26,792 nucleotides of DNA, from the IMG/VR virus record IMGVR_UViG_3300025086_000190, positions 1-26,792 of that record; one strand, 5' to 3'. The notes below the pieces were generated by a model, which saw only the letters and a program-made list of their open reading frames with translations, ran no database searches and had not been told where the DNA came from. The DNA is from a virus. The position numbers and the translations under genes were made by a program. Positions 18,974-26,792 of this stretch are shown here, piece after piece. Positions within the stretch are counted from its first letter, which is position 1; every line of letters starts with the position of its first letter.

Positions 18974-21900
18974 ATTAACCAATCATTATTTTGTAAATAT
19001 ATTCCATCTCCATCTTGATATAAAGCCATATTATCGCCATATCCTAAGCTCATATTTCCTAATGTTTGTACAGTTAAATCTACTGTCAAAGACCAAACTC
19101 TTTTAGTTTCAGTTTGTAAGTCATCTAAACCAAATGACAAATTAGAATCATTATTGCTTATATATAAAGATGTTCTAGAACCAACTTCTGCTATATTAAA
19201 TTGTTGAATGCCACCTGCTGTGCCTATTTGTGTGATAGTTCCCTCTATATTCTTAAATGCTGTATACCAAGAAAATGCTTCTAAATAACCTGTGGGATAA
19301 CTTGAGTCAGTCCCACCTACTACTACTGCCGTTCCATTTATTCTTATTATCATATTGGAATTGTTTGGAATAGATGGATTTTTACTTCCTGTCACACCTT
19401 GAGGGTAAGCATAACCCCTTGTATTTCCTGTTGTATATCCAATTAAAACCATTCTGTGTGCTTCGCCATTGACAGAAGGAATAGATAAATTTTCATTTTT
19501 GAATTTAATTACTAAATCATCACCATTGTAAGGAATTAGAGCAGTAGATGTTTTAGTATTATTAGTTCCTACTATAAATGGTTTGTTTAATTTTGCTAGT
19601 TTACCTTCAAAGATATTTTTTACTTGACTATTACTAAAAATTGCCCTTGCATTTCTTTCGTTTTGAACCCACGCAGGTAAGCTATTAGTATTAGCAAAAC
19701 AAGGTCGTAATGATAAATCAATACCTAATGAAGCAGGTGGTGGCACATCTATTATTGAACCACCTAGACAATCGCAACATTCTGGGTTAGCAAAAATACC
19801 TGTTTGAATACCATTAGTTATTGTTGGCGTACAATCAGGCGTTTCGCTAGGACACCAAGTGTAGAAACCGCCCCAATTATTATAATTTATTTCACTTACA
19901 ACATAATCACATTCAAAACAAGTGTTCTCATAATTTTCATTAATTTTCAATAAAGTAACTTTTGTAGAAACTTTTGCTCCTACTTGATAATTTTGGATTT
20001 TTAAAATTCGCCACCAAGAATCTTTAATAAAAATTTCATCATTAAATTTAAAGTTAAAAATATCTACTTCATTTAAATTCAAATAACATTCCATTATTCT
20101 TGCATCTGCATCATATATGCTATTTAAATAATTATTCCAATATAAATAGTACAAACTATTTTGAGGAATTACAGTGTTAGCATCAGAATTAAATACTGAT
20201 AAATCTCCGCTAATAGGCGGAGCAGGAGACCAATATAAAGATTTTGTAGTAGTTGTAATTGTTGATACACCTGATGATGGTGTTAAATTATAAGGACTAC
20301 ATAAGGGGTATGTTTGAAAGGAATAAGATGTAATTACAGAACTGTTTTTGTCTTGATGATGAAAATATATAGTTATAACATTGCCTGAGTCATCTTGAAT
20401 GTTAGTGGCAGAACCATTATAGAAAAACAACTTAGGTTTTGTTTCTGTTATAATGTTTTCATAACCGCCTTCTACTGCATTATAAGTAAATTCATATTGA
20501 ACTGCCATATTTGGCAAAGCTGTAGGAGATTGGGAATCTTCTGCACTTATAAATACTTTTTGATTTATATAAGGTGAAAATATAGGATTATTTTTTAATG
20601 TTCCTTTAGCAAAATCATTGTTGTTTTCTGTTCTAGAAAATTTGCCATATACATTTAAATCAGGTGCTTCTAATTTCATAGATTTATTAGCAATATCTAT
20701 ATCTTCTAAATCACTTAAAATTGTTTCTTTTTTTTGTAATTGAGTAGTATCTTTTACTATAACCTCTTTTGATGTGTCTAGTTTTTTTGTCCAATTTTTA
20801 ATGCTTCCGTTTGCTAAATAATCATTATAAGGCTCAATAAGTATATTGCTAGGATTGTTGGGGTCAGTAACCATAACAAGATTGAATCTTTCTATTATAT
20901 CTTTTAAAAAAGATTTTTGCGTTATAGAAGGGTCAATACAAGCAGGAATTGTTACTTGCCTGTCATATACATCAGGTGTAGGACCATTCCAACTAAATTG
21001 AATTATATTTTTACAGCCATAAAAATAATTTGGCGCTGTAGTAACATCAGCCGCATATTTCATAATGGCTGCAGATGAAGAACTATATCTTCTCCACCCC
21101 TCATAACTAACTATAAATTTTCCTGATTTTCCTACAGGCATAGCACTTAATGAAACTCCAACAGCTGTACTAAAAGTCTGCGTTCCTGTTGATGCCGATT
21201 GTAATATAAAATAAGAAGCCTCCCCTTCTCCATAAACTGTGCCATAATCTGTTTCTCCTGTTGTTGGATTAAAGTCTATTATTTTTATTCTAATTTTTGA
21301 TTCAGGTATATTAGGGTTTAGAAGGGTGTTATTTATATTTGTAGCTGTTGAGTGAAAGCGAAGAAGAACATCACCTGTTTGCGCTATACTATTTTTAGTA
21401 AAATAATTACCTGCAGTATTCCACATTCCACTAGGATCAGATGGTTGATTATAACCTAATCCAGCTAAAGGTGAGTTTGTATTAGCTTTAACTAAAGACC
21501 AATTATCATATTGGTAGTCACTATTATAAACTGTCCACGTTCCCCAATTTTCAGAATTTCCAACTTTTGTGCCACCTATAATTTGCCCTACAGGCTCTGT
21601 TTGTGGTCTAGGCAATGCAGTATGATTACAAGTGGTCATAAAAATTTTACCAAAATAATCGCCATCTATAAAGCTAGATGTATAACTAAATCCTGCTTTT
21701 GCTATTATTAATCTAAATAATTCTTTTATTTGAATTGCAGGTCTAAATTGCGTGATAGGTACTTGTAAATTAGATTCATCTCCTGTAAGTGATGAAGCGC
21801 TTAAATATGCTGAAGCATCAACTCCATAATAAGCATTGCCAATAGTAAAAGACATAGGGTACATAACCTTTTGAACATCTACATCAGTATCTCTTAATGA

Positions 21901-22422
21901 TGTTCCTGCTATATTTACAAAACCACTATCAGAACCATTCCAAGAAGCAGCTAAATTAGCAGCAGTAAATGTGTGGTCTAATTCTTCACTATAAGTTCCA
22001 TTATCATTTAAAAAAACATCTTGTAATTTATTGCTACCTATTACAGTAAATAAATCTGCAGTATTAGACAATAGGACTACTTGATAAAACTCTGCTTTTT
22101 GATATACTGCTTTTAATTGAATAATGCCTTCAAATTGACTAACACCATCAGCAAATAAAACAGCATCAAATGATTTCTTAGTATCAAAAACTAAAGTACT
22201 TGCATTAACATTATACCAATCTTGAAAAAATTTATTATTATTATTAGTGAATGGTAATTTAAAAGTTTGACTAAAATTTGCTTTTCTTTTCTCAGGTTCT
22301 TTAACATCAGAAAATTGAAAGTTAAGACTTATATTAGGTGATTCTTGTAAATCTAATTCATAAGATGAATCTAAAGTAGCACTTGTTGTAGCTTTTCTAT
22401 AAGCAACTAATCTAACTTTCAT
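18964..22422 (-). CDS. Large tail-tip/baseplate protein, 1152 aa
   Basis: The N-terminal 150 residues follow a pattern widespread in Bacteroidota phages: MKVRLVAYRKATTSATLDSS, NFSQTFKLPFTNNNNKFFQD, WYNVNASTLVFDTKKSFDAV, then strands ending in YQVVLLSNTADLFTVIGSNK. The middle (about 480-620) has conserved SFLKDIIERFNLVMVTDPNN and IEPYNDYLANGSIKNWTKKL motifs, a hub-like region. Around 860-915 it is cysteine-rich (CFECDYVV, PECCDCLGG), perhaps metal-binding or disulfide-linked. The last 250 residues are beta-rich and ligand-binding-like, ending GNMSLGYGDNMALYQDGDGI. It is probably the tail hub with a C-terminal receptor-binding part; the family link is from memory. It shares 1 nt with the preceding tail gene (TAATG). 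Confidence 0.65.
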   Translation of the reverse strand: MKVRLVAYRKATTSATLDSSYELDLQESPNISLNFQFSDVKEPEKRKANFSQTFKLPFTNNNNKFFQDWYNVNASTLVFDTKKSFDAVLFADGVSQFEGIIQLKAVYQKAEFYQVVLLSNTADLFTVIGSNKLQDVFLNDNGTYSEELDHTFTAANLAASWNGSDSGFVNIAGTSLRDTDVDVQKVMYPMSFTIGNAYYGVDASAYLSASSLTGDESNLQVPITQFRPAIQIKELFRLIIAKAGFSYTSSFIDGDYFGKIFMTTCNHTALPRPQTEPVGQIIGGTKVGNSENWGTWTVYNSDYQYDNWSLVKANTNSPLAGLGYNQPSDPSGMWNTAGNYFTKNSIAQTGDVLLRFHSTATNINNTLLNPNIPESKIRIKIIDFNPTTGETDYGTVYGEGEASYFILQSASTGTQTFSTAVGVSLSAMPVGKSGKFIVSYEGWRRYSSSSAAIMKYAADVTTAPNYFYGCKNIIQFSWNGPTPDVYDRQVTIPACIDPSITQKSFLKDIIERFNLVMVTDPNNPSNILIEPYNDYLANGSIKNWTKKLDTSKEVIVKDTTQLQKKETILSDLEDIDIANKSMKLEAPDLNVYGKFSRTENNNDFAKGTLKNNPIFSPYINQKVFISAEDSQSPTALPNMAVQYEFTYNAVEGGYENIITETKPKLFFYNGSATNIQDDSGNVITIYFHHQDKNSSVITSYSFQTYPLCSPYNLTPSSGVSTITTTTKSLYWSPAPPISGDLSVFNSDANTVIPQNSLYYLYWNNYLNSIYDADARIMECYLNLNEVDIFNFKFNDEIFIKDSWWRILKIQNYQVGAKVSTKVTLLKINENYENTCFECDYVVSEINYNNWGGFYTWCPSETPDCTPTITNGIQTGIFANPECCDCLGGSIIDVPPPASLGIDLSLRPCFANTNSLPAWVQNERNARAIFSNSQVKNIFEGKLAKLNKPFIVGTNNTKTSTALIPYNGDDLVIKFKNENLSIPSVNGEAHRMVLIGYTTGNTRGYAYPQGVTGSKNPSIPNNSNMIIRINGTAVVVGGTDSSYPTGYLEAFSWYTAFKNIEGTITQIGTAGGIQQFNIAEVGSRTSLYISNNDSNLSFGLDDLQTETKRVWSLTVDLTVQTLGNMSLGYGDNMALYQDGDGIYLQNNDWLIWN

Positions 22423-23867
22423 TAGCTATTGGTATTTAAAGGATTAGCATATTCTATATTAATAGTATATTGTATTTTAATTTTATTATTAGCAATTGTT
22501 TTTCTTACTATGCTTTTATTTGTAACTAACACAGGCACAGTATATGTAGTGTCTGCATTTTCTATTATAAATACATCTGTAGACATTACACATTTTTCTA
22601 GTAATTCAGCATCTTCTTCTGTAATAAAATCTGTGTTTAATGTTTCTTTTAATATAGCATCTGTTTTTCTTACCTTGCGTGTACTATCAAAATTATTATA
22701 TGAGTATTCTGTAGAATTATATTCCCCTAATACTTGTCCAAATGAATCTTTTTTTACATCTACACTTTGTTTAGATTTCATTTTAAAATTAAAATAATCC
22801 CAACAACCTAAACTATTTAGCCAACCCAATCTTCTTATCTTAAACCCTTTGCAACTAGCATCTTGTCTTATAAAATAATATGGTGCGGTTCTTCCTGACG
22901 CTCCCACAAGTCCTTGTATTGTGTAATATGCCCAATTAGAAAAATTAGATGGTCTTGCATCTGTAGTTACAGATTGTGCTTGTAAATTACCTGGACCACA
23001 ACCAAAATAAATTAACCTTTCAGCATTATTACTTACTTCACCACCACTAGTAGAAGGGATTGCTCCACCATTTGTATTATTATTAGTGAATGCTTTAAAT
23101 GTACCTATTTGTGAGCCATCAGAGTCAAAATATAAGATTACTATTTTTTCTATTGTGCTATCAAAATCAGCTTCACCATTTAAAAAGGCTACAGTATGAA
23201 AATCGCCTGTGTTTGTAGAATCATCCCATTGAACATAATTTCTGTATACTGAGGAACTAACAACATCTCCAGAGCTTTGTTGCACATCACTTAAAAATCT
23301 TCCGTTAGCATCTTTAGTTTGAAAAATTTGAAATGCTGTTCCTTGAAAATATGTTCCTGATGCTCTCGGTGTTTCTAAAGGCAGTGATGCTTTTATATAG
23401 TATTTTTGATTTGGTGCATTTACACTTGTATTTTCAGTAGGACTTATATTTGCTCCTGCTGAGTATTCTTGATATGCTTTGATATAAATATATCTAACCT
23501 GATTTTGATTTTGGCTAAATGGTTTTGCTGCTACATTAGAACCCAATGTATGAATTGACTTAGTTGTGTCATTTTGATCTGCATAAGTGTTTTCTAATTG
23601 TGTATTAATAATGTCACTAATATCATAAACAGCATAAACATTTGTAGTTCCTGTAGCATAACCATTTGGTCTTTGTTTTATTTTCCCTAGCAATTCTCCA
23701 GAAGCATCATCAATTCTAATTTCAAAAATAAATTTAAAATAGAATAAGTCTGTTATATCTGTTTGTTTAACTGTATAAGGAACTACAGGTGTCCAATTTG
23801 TAATTACAGGTACTTTAGCAGCCGTTTCTATAGGTCTTTGTGGTAATGATATACTTCCTATTGCCAT
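22422..23867 (-). CDS. Tail protein, distal-tail-like, 481 aa
   Basis: Begins MAIGSISLPQRPIETAAKVP, VITNWTPVVPYTVKQTDITD, LFYFKFIFEIRIDD. This is the opening of a protein that, from memory, is nearly always encoded beside the 1100-residue hub gene in these phages. Conserved later parts include YIQWDD-like RNYVQWDDSTNTGDFHTVAF, RLGWLNSLGCWDYFNFKMKS and KQSVDVKKDSFGQVLGEYNS. The C-terminus has paired strands (DVFIIENADTTYTVPVLVTN, IVRKTIANNKIKIQYTINIE) typical of Dit-like proteins. It probably connects the tail tube to the hub; no enzymatic motif is seen. Confidence 0.6.
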   Translation of the reverse strand: MAIGSISLPQRPIETAAKVPVITNWTPVVPYTVKQTDITDLFYFKFIFEIRIDDASGELLGKIKQRPNGYATGTTNVYAVYDISDIINTQLENTYADQNDTTKSIHTLGSNVAAKPFSQNQNQVRYIYIKAYQEYSAGANISPTENTSVNAPNQKYYIKASLPLETPRASGTYFQGTAFQIFQTKDANGRFLSDVQQSSGDVVSSSVYRNYVQWDDSTNTGDFHTVAFLNGEADFDSTIEKIVILYFDSDGSQIGTFKAFTNNNTNGGAIPSTSGGEVSNNAERLIYFGCGPGNLQAQSVTTDARPSNFSNWAYYTIQGLVGASGRTAPYYFIRQDASCKGFKIRRLGWLNSLGCWDYFNFKMKSKQSVDVKKDSFGQVLGEYNSTEYSYNNFDSTRKVRKTDAILKETLNTDFITEEDAELLEKCVMSTDVFIIENADTTYTVPVLVTNKSIVRKTIANNKIKIQYTINIEYANPLNTNS

Positions 23868-23868
23868 A

Positions 23869-24405
23869 TTATTTTATTATTGTTTCTAATTGTTTTTCTA
23901 AATCTTCACCAAATGCTTCTACTATTGCATCTGTTTGTTTTTTTAATTGTTGCGTAAATGGTCTGCTAAAGAATTGTGTTCTTGTTAAACCTCTTTGATA
24001 TATTGCTCTTTGTATTAAAAAAGCTAAACTTTTTCTTTTTATAAACTTCCCATCTTTTCTAGCTGCTTTTAATGGCTTACTTACTATCCATCTATCAATC
24101 ACCCCTCTAGGTGGCATCTTATTAGAAAACTTAAAAGGACTGCCTTGACCCCTCATTTTTCCTTTACCTTTATAACCACCTGCACCCCTTACACCTTCAT
24201 CTACAAATGCCCAATAATCCTCAGCACCACCAAATTCAAATTCTAATGTTACACTATTTTTAGATGCTGTAACTAAATAATCATAATCATTGTATAATGT
24301 GTTTTGGCTAGTTGTTTTCTTTTTCTTTTTTAATATACTCCTACCTTCTTTGACAACTTTGCTGCCAAGTTTCTGCATTGCTTGTATGGTGTTTATAAAT
24401 TGCAT
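23869..24405 (-). CDS. HK97 gp10-like tail completion/head-tail joining protein, 178 aa
   Basis: The HK97 gp10-like pattern is clear: VTLEFEFGGAEDYWAFVDEG, VRGAGGYKGKGKMRGQGSPF, PPRGVIDRWIVSKPLKAARK, LAFLIQRAIYQRGLTRTQFF, SRPFTQQLKKQTDAIVE. The N-terminal helix is basic (SKVVKEGRSILKKKKKTT). In other tailed phages this protein caps or completes the tail at the head-tail interface. It is followed after 1 nt by the distal-tail-like gene and overlaps the tail-terminator-like gene by 1 nt. Confidence 0.7.
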   Translation of the reverse strand: MQFINTIQAMQKLGSKVVKEGRSILKKKKKTTSQNTLYNDYDYLVTASKNSVTLEFEFGGAEDYWAFVDEGVRGAGGYKGKGKMRGQGSPFKFSNKMPPRGVIDRWIVSKPLKAARKDGKFIKRKSLAFLIQRAIYQRGLTRTQFFSRPFTQQLKKQTDAIVEAFGEDLEKQLETIIK

Positions 24406-24896
24406 TAGCTATTTGGTGATATTGGCACAATACAAAGATTGTTCTTGTTATTTACTTGCATACTTATAGATGCTGACCAACCTGTTAAAAGATTATCAAA
24501 ACGCGCTGTAAATGGTTCGCAAGATATTGGCAAGTCTAAAACAACTTCATCATCAACCCAACTTGTAGAATATAGGTTTTGATGAAACTCATTAATTACA
24601 TCTTGCAAGATTTGTAGGTTTTCACTTAGTGTATCTAATCTGCCTAATCTTTCATTATTAGGAGCATCACCTACTTCATCATTAATCATATCTAAAACAT
24701 ATATTGTAAAAGTATAAGTCATTACACCCTTATCTACTGTTGCAGTTCCTGGCTCTGCATATAGTATCACATAGTCTGTAGCACCAAGTTTATTAATGTC
24801 CACCTCATCCATAAAGCCACTATGAAAGCTATTGATCATATAGTGCTTATCAGCAATTGTTTCTAAAAATCCTACCGCGTTTCTAAAAGTTATCAT
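24405..24896 (-). CDS. Putative tail terminator protein, 163 aa
   Basis: The protein fits the tail-terminator pattern of an N-terminal helix followed by an alpha/beta core: MITFRNAVGFLETIADKHYM, INKLGATDYVILYAEPGTAT, VMTYTFTIYVLDMINDE, a helix LDTLSENLQILQDVINEFHQ and strands WVDDEVVLDLPISCEPFTAR, LLTGWSASISMQVNNKNNLC. It lies beside the gp10-like gene, where terminators are usually encoded. It would cap the tail tube and join it to the head. Family assignment is by pattern and context. Confidence 0.5.
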   Translation of the reverse strand: MITFRNAVGFLETIADKHYMINSFHSGFMDEVDINKLGATDYVILYAEPGTATVDKGVMTYTFTIYVLDMINDEVGDAPNNERLGRLDTLSENLQILQDVINEFHQNLYSTSWVDDEVVLDLPISCEPFTARFDNLLTGWSASISMQVNNKNNLCIVPISPNS

Positions 24897-25047
24897 AGTT
24901 GCTTCTTTGTTTATTATTATAATCTTGAGAATAAGCTAAATATGTTAGCACCTCTAAGATTGGTAATCTTGTTATTTTATTTATATGGAGTATATTGTTA
25001 TTAGAAAGCATATAGAGGGTGTTGTACCAACCCCATTTAGATTGCAT
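24883..25047 (-). CDS. Tail assembly chaperone, T-like extension (54 aa), likely reached by -1 frameshift
   Basis: This frame reads MQSKWGWYNTLYMLSNNNIL, then HINKITRLPILEVLTYLAYS. The W-Y-x-x-L-Y and P-I-L-E-V-L-x-Y-L-A-Y pattern is what I recall for the second product of the chaperone pair in related phages. It is in the -1 frame relative to the gene upstream and its frame is open across 118 nt of that gene, so a frameshift can fuse the two. Independent initiation at ATG 25045-25047, 2 nt past the upstream stop, is also possible. The short protein by itself would be unusually small. Confidence 0.6.
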   Translation of the reverse strand: MQSKWGWYNTLYMLSNNNILHINKITRLPILEVLTYLAYSQDYNNKQRSNYDNF

Positions 25048-25049
25048 AC

Positions 25050-25631
25050 TTACCCCTTTTGTGCTTTCACTTCCTGAGCTTGTAAATAACTGAGCGAAAT
25101 CCTTGCCAAGTTTTCCCCTAAAGTCAAAAAAAAACCTAGCGAACCTAATGCTATATCCATTGGACAATCTTTAAATAATTCCTCTTTAAATTCATCAGGG
25201 TTATATTCTTCTATGCTGTATCTTTCTCCCCTAGAAAAATTTATCTTTCTATAAAGTATTGACATAATAGTATGCAAGTTTTCTATTGGCTCTTTACAAT
25301 AGCTTTCTAAATCAATATATTCTCCTGTACTAATGTTACTAAGATTAGGACAGAATCCATATTCTTCATCTTTAAATTTAAATACCTTTCTAAATTGTTC
25401 TTTGTCTGGCTCAGTATCAATCATCTTTTTAATTATCCCCATTATGTCTAATAAGTCTTTGTAAGCCATTTTCTTTACTACAAATGGACTAGTGCCACAT
25501 AATAGAGCTAAACTCTTTACAATCTTGTTTTTCTCACTTCCTTTGCCTTCTTGTATTTTTACATACTTTTGATAAGTGTCTATTGTTATATCAGACCAAT
25601 TATCAGGTATTGTTAATTTAACTTCCTTCAT
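25050..25631 (-). CDS. Tail assembly chaperone-like protein (G-like), 193 aa
   Basis: A helical protein of a family common in Bacteroidota phages: LTIPDNWSDITIDTYQKYVK, SLALLCGTSPFVVKKMAY, FKFKDEEYGFCPNLSNISTG, EYIDLESYCKEPIENLHTIM, SILYRKINFSRGERYSIEEY, then a C-terminal helical region. I infer a tail-chaperone (G) role from position upstream of the tail genes and, above all, from the -1 frame downstream plus a slippery A-AAG-GGG just before its TAA stop. It would bind the tape measure protein during tail assembly. A membrane-like GFFLTLG stretch near the end is encoded by a T9 run. Confidence 0.55.
   Translation of the reverse strand: MKEVKLTIPDNWSDITIDTYQKYVKIQEGKGSEKNKIVKSLALLCGTSPFVVKKMAYKDLLDIMGIIKKMIDTEPDKEQFRKVFKFKDEEYGFCPNLSNISTGEYIDLESYCKEPIENLHTIMSILYRKINFSRGERYSIEEYNPDEFKEELFKDCPMDIALGSLGFFLTLGENLARISLSYLQAQEVKAQKG
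25053..25059 (-). other. Candidate -1 ribosomal frameshift site A AAG GGG
   Basis: On the minus strand the in-frame codons CAA AAG GGG TAA contain the heptamer A-AAG-GGG (X-XXY-YYZ form). After a -1 slip both tRNAs can re-pair (AAA and GGG), and reading continues as AAA GGG GTA AGT ATG into the 54-codon frame that follows. This matches the G/GT arrangement of siphovirus tail chaperones. A second run, nine U in GGT TTT TTT TTG (25126-25134), lies upstream in the same overlap but would cut the first protein short. Confidence 0.6.
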
Positions 25632-25635
25632 TACT

Positions 25636-25647
25636 AATAAATATAAA
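25636..25647 (-). promoter_or_regulatory. Shared upstream motif TTTATATTTATT (copy 4)
   Basis: On the minus strand TTTATATTTATT lies 4 nt before the start of the chaperone gene (ATG 25629-25631), in the short gap after TerL. It is the fourth copy of the motif found before the protease, scaffold and MAWKLKKE genes. Confidence 0.35.
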
Positions 25648-25666
25648 AATTCATAATTTGTTTTTT

Positions 25667-26792
25667 CTACAATATATAGTATTTCCCACTATGGTTAACA
25701 CTAAGTTTATTTAAACACAAATAACGTGTTGCATCAATTAAATGGTCATTGACTTTTACAGGTGTATTAAGCACATCACCATTTTTATCAGTAGCCCATT
25801 TATAACCTCTAAATTCTTTAATAGCATTTAAACTATCTTTAGTAATATGCAACTTATACCTTCTCATTATATCTATGCCTAAATGTATTCCTGCTCCCTT
25901 CTTAGCAGGTTTTATATTGAATCCCTGTCTGTATATTTCTTCAATAGATTTAGGTTCTGCTGAATCGCCTATTATTTCTGACTGTCTATCTATTCTAAAT
26001 TCCTTTAGCTTATTAGCAAGGTCAGTATTTGTCAATCTCTTTTCATATAACATTTCTTTAATGTATAAATTATCATCAGATTGATATACTGCTACTAATG
26101 CTGTTGGTGAATTTGTAAAACCAAAGTCTAATCCATAGCCAACCAATCTGCCTTGCACTTCATCTACTAATTGAAAGTTCCTGAATATCATTGTTTGTAT
26201 AGAACCTATTTCACCCATTCCATAAACACGCCAATAGTCAGGGTCTATGTCTTTAAGTCTTTCAATCTCTGCAATAGTATCTTTATCTAAGAATGGATTT
26301 GCTTTATATGTTGACTTAATAAATGTGCAATCATCTCTAGTCATAACTTTATCATATATCCAAGAATAAGGATCAGACGGGTTGTAGTCTAAATAGACTT
26401 TGCCTGTTGTTCTAAGTATAAGTTGCTGATAATCTTCATAAGTAAATTCATTAGCTTCGTTTAGCCATAAATAATCACGCTTACGACCACGAATCTTCTG
26501 TGGTTGGTCAACACTAATAAATTCAATTAGATTGCCGTTAAGACTGTAAGATAATTCTGACTTGTTGTGATTTTCTTCTAAGTATAATCCTAGTTCTTTT
26601 AGCAATTCCAACACATCACGATAAGCAGTTCCTTTAAGTGCAGGTAATGTTTTCCTACATATAGTAAATACTTTGCCTGTTTCTTTTAATGCTTTAACTA
26701 TAAATAATTGACAAAGCGAATAAGTCTTTGAAGAACGTGTCCCCCCCTGAAGACAAGTAATTCGTGTGCTAGACTTATACGCCTTGTGAAAT
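25667..26792 (-). CDS. terL: Terminase large subunit, N-terminus cut by window edge
   Basis: The packaging motor ATPase and nuclease; 374 residues are visible and the frame is open to the right edge. The Walker A loop lies near the edge: ITCLQGGTRSSKTYSLCQLF, with QGGTRSSKT binding ATP. Walker B follows as YLWLNEANEF (the N-E-A-N-E form usual in this terminase group). The RNase-H-like nuclease aspartates are in GYGLDFGFTN, IIGDSAEPKS and DHLIDATRYL. A methionine-like GTG at 26612-26614 is internal, since the Walker A lies upstream of it. Seven G in the loop codons (GGG GGG) stand out in this AT-rich DNA. Fewer than 50 residues are probably missing. No small-terminase gene is in view. Confidence 0.9.
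   Translation of the reverse strand, partial: FHKAYKSSTRITCLQGGTRSSKTYSLCQLFIVKALKETGKVFTICRKTLPALKGTAYRDVLELLKELGLYLEENHNKSELSYSLNGNLIEFISVDQPQKIRGRKRDYLWLNEANEFTYEDYQQLILRTTGKVYLDYNPSDPYSWIYDKVMTRDDCTFIKSTYKANPFLDKDTIAEIERLKDIDPDYWRVYGMGEIGSIQTMIFRNFQLVDEVQGRLVGYGLDFGFTNSPTALVAVYQSDDNLYIKEMLYEKRLTNTDLANKLKEFRIDRQSEIIGDSAEPKSIEEIYRQGFNIKPAKKGAGIHLGIDIMRRYKLHITKDSLNAIKEFRGYKWATDKNGDVLNTPVKVNDHLIDATRYLCLNKLSVNHSGKYYIL

Noticed and set aside
25048-25167. Upstream extension of the T-like gene to a TTG at 25167 as a normal gene start
   Set aside because: It would read a Phe-rich segment inside the chaperone gene in another frame; the open frame is better explained as room for a -1 frameshift, with ATG 25047 as the only ordinary start.
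1-26792. tRNA genes, CRISPR arrays, integrase or transposase
   Set aside because: I looked for cloverleaf-like segments, spaced direct repeats and recombinase motifs and saw none I could support.

Overview
The window is part of an AT-rich (about two-thirds A+T by eye) tailed-phage genome, most likely from an uncultured phage of a marine flavobacterium (Bacteroidota). Several things point to that host group. Gene families such as the DUF3127-like SSB, the DUF4373 replication protein, the DUF6712-like connector and the large tail proteins are typical of Bacteroidota phages. The clear rightward promoter has the flavobacterial TTG / TAnnTTTG form. Start codons follow A/T-rich stretches rather than Shine-Dalgarno sequences. 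One secreted protein ends in a tail resembling a type IX secretion sorting signal. I see no integrase, tRNA, CRISPR or insertion sequence, so lifestyle is undetermined. Both ends are cut inside leftward genes.

Layout. (1) 1-4410, leftward early/replication arm: small unknown genes, a one-helix micropeptide, a sigma-like regulator, two cytosine-C5-methyltransferase-like proteins around a VRR-NUC nuclease, a DUF4373 replication protein, an SSB-like protein, a putative single-strand annealing protein and a small HTH protein next to the divergent promoter region. Genes from 3384 down to 1 overlap almost without gaps. (2) 4435-5576, control region plus the only rightward operon: a 17-bp tandem repeat, five small genes and, between the first two, a sequence that folds as a pistol self-cleaving ribozyme (4759-4826). 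(3) 5568-8152, leftward lysis region: metallophosphoesterase (apparently starting at AUA), 3-TM holin, M15 endolysin, thioredoxin-fold lipoprotein-like protein, coiled-coil membrane protein and 2-TM holin-like protein. (4) 8152-9725: two exported proteins, one with LDL-receptor-A-like and T9SS-like segments, one an outer-membrane beta-barrel candidate. (5) 9722-26792, leftward virion genes. In transcription order these are TerL, tail chaperone pair (with a probable -1 frameshift site), tail terminator, gp10-like protein, two large tail proteins, tape measure, XkdF-like protease, scaffold, major capsid protein, tail-tube-like protein, portal, connector and a fibre-like protein. The head module therefore follows the tail module, which is not the usual order.

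How it works together. Two diverging promoters in the 4.4-4.6 kb region probably drive the replication arm leftward and the small-gene operon rightward. The ribozyme would cut the rightward transcript between its first and second genes. The leftward virion/lysis transcript starts outside the right edge and meets the rightward operon tail-to-tail at 5568-5576. The most notable observations are the pistol ribozyme, the AAAGGGG frameshift site in the tail chaperone, the ATAG stop/start overlap giving an AUA start, and the LDLa/T9SS-like secreted protein.
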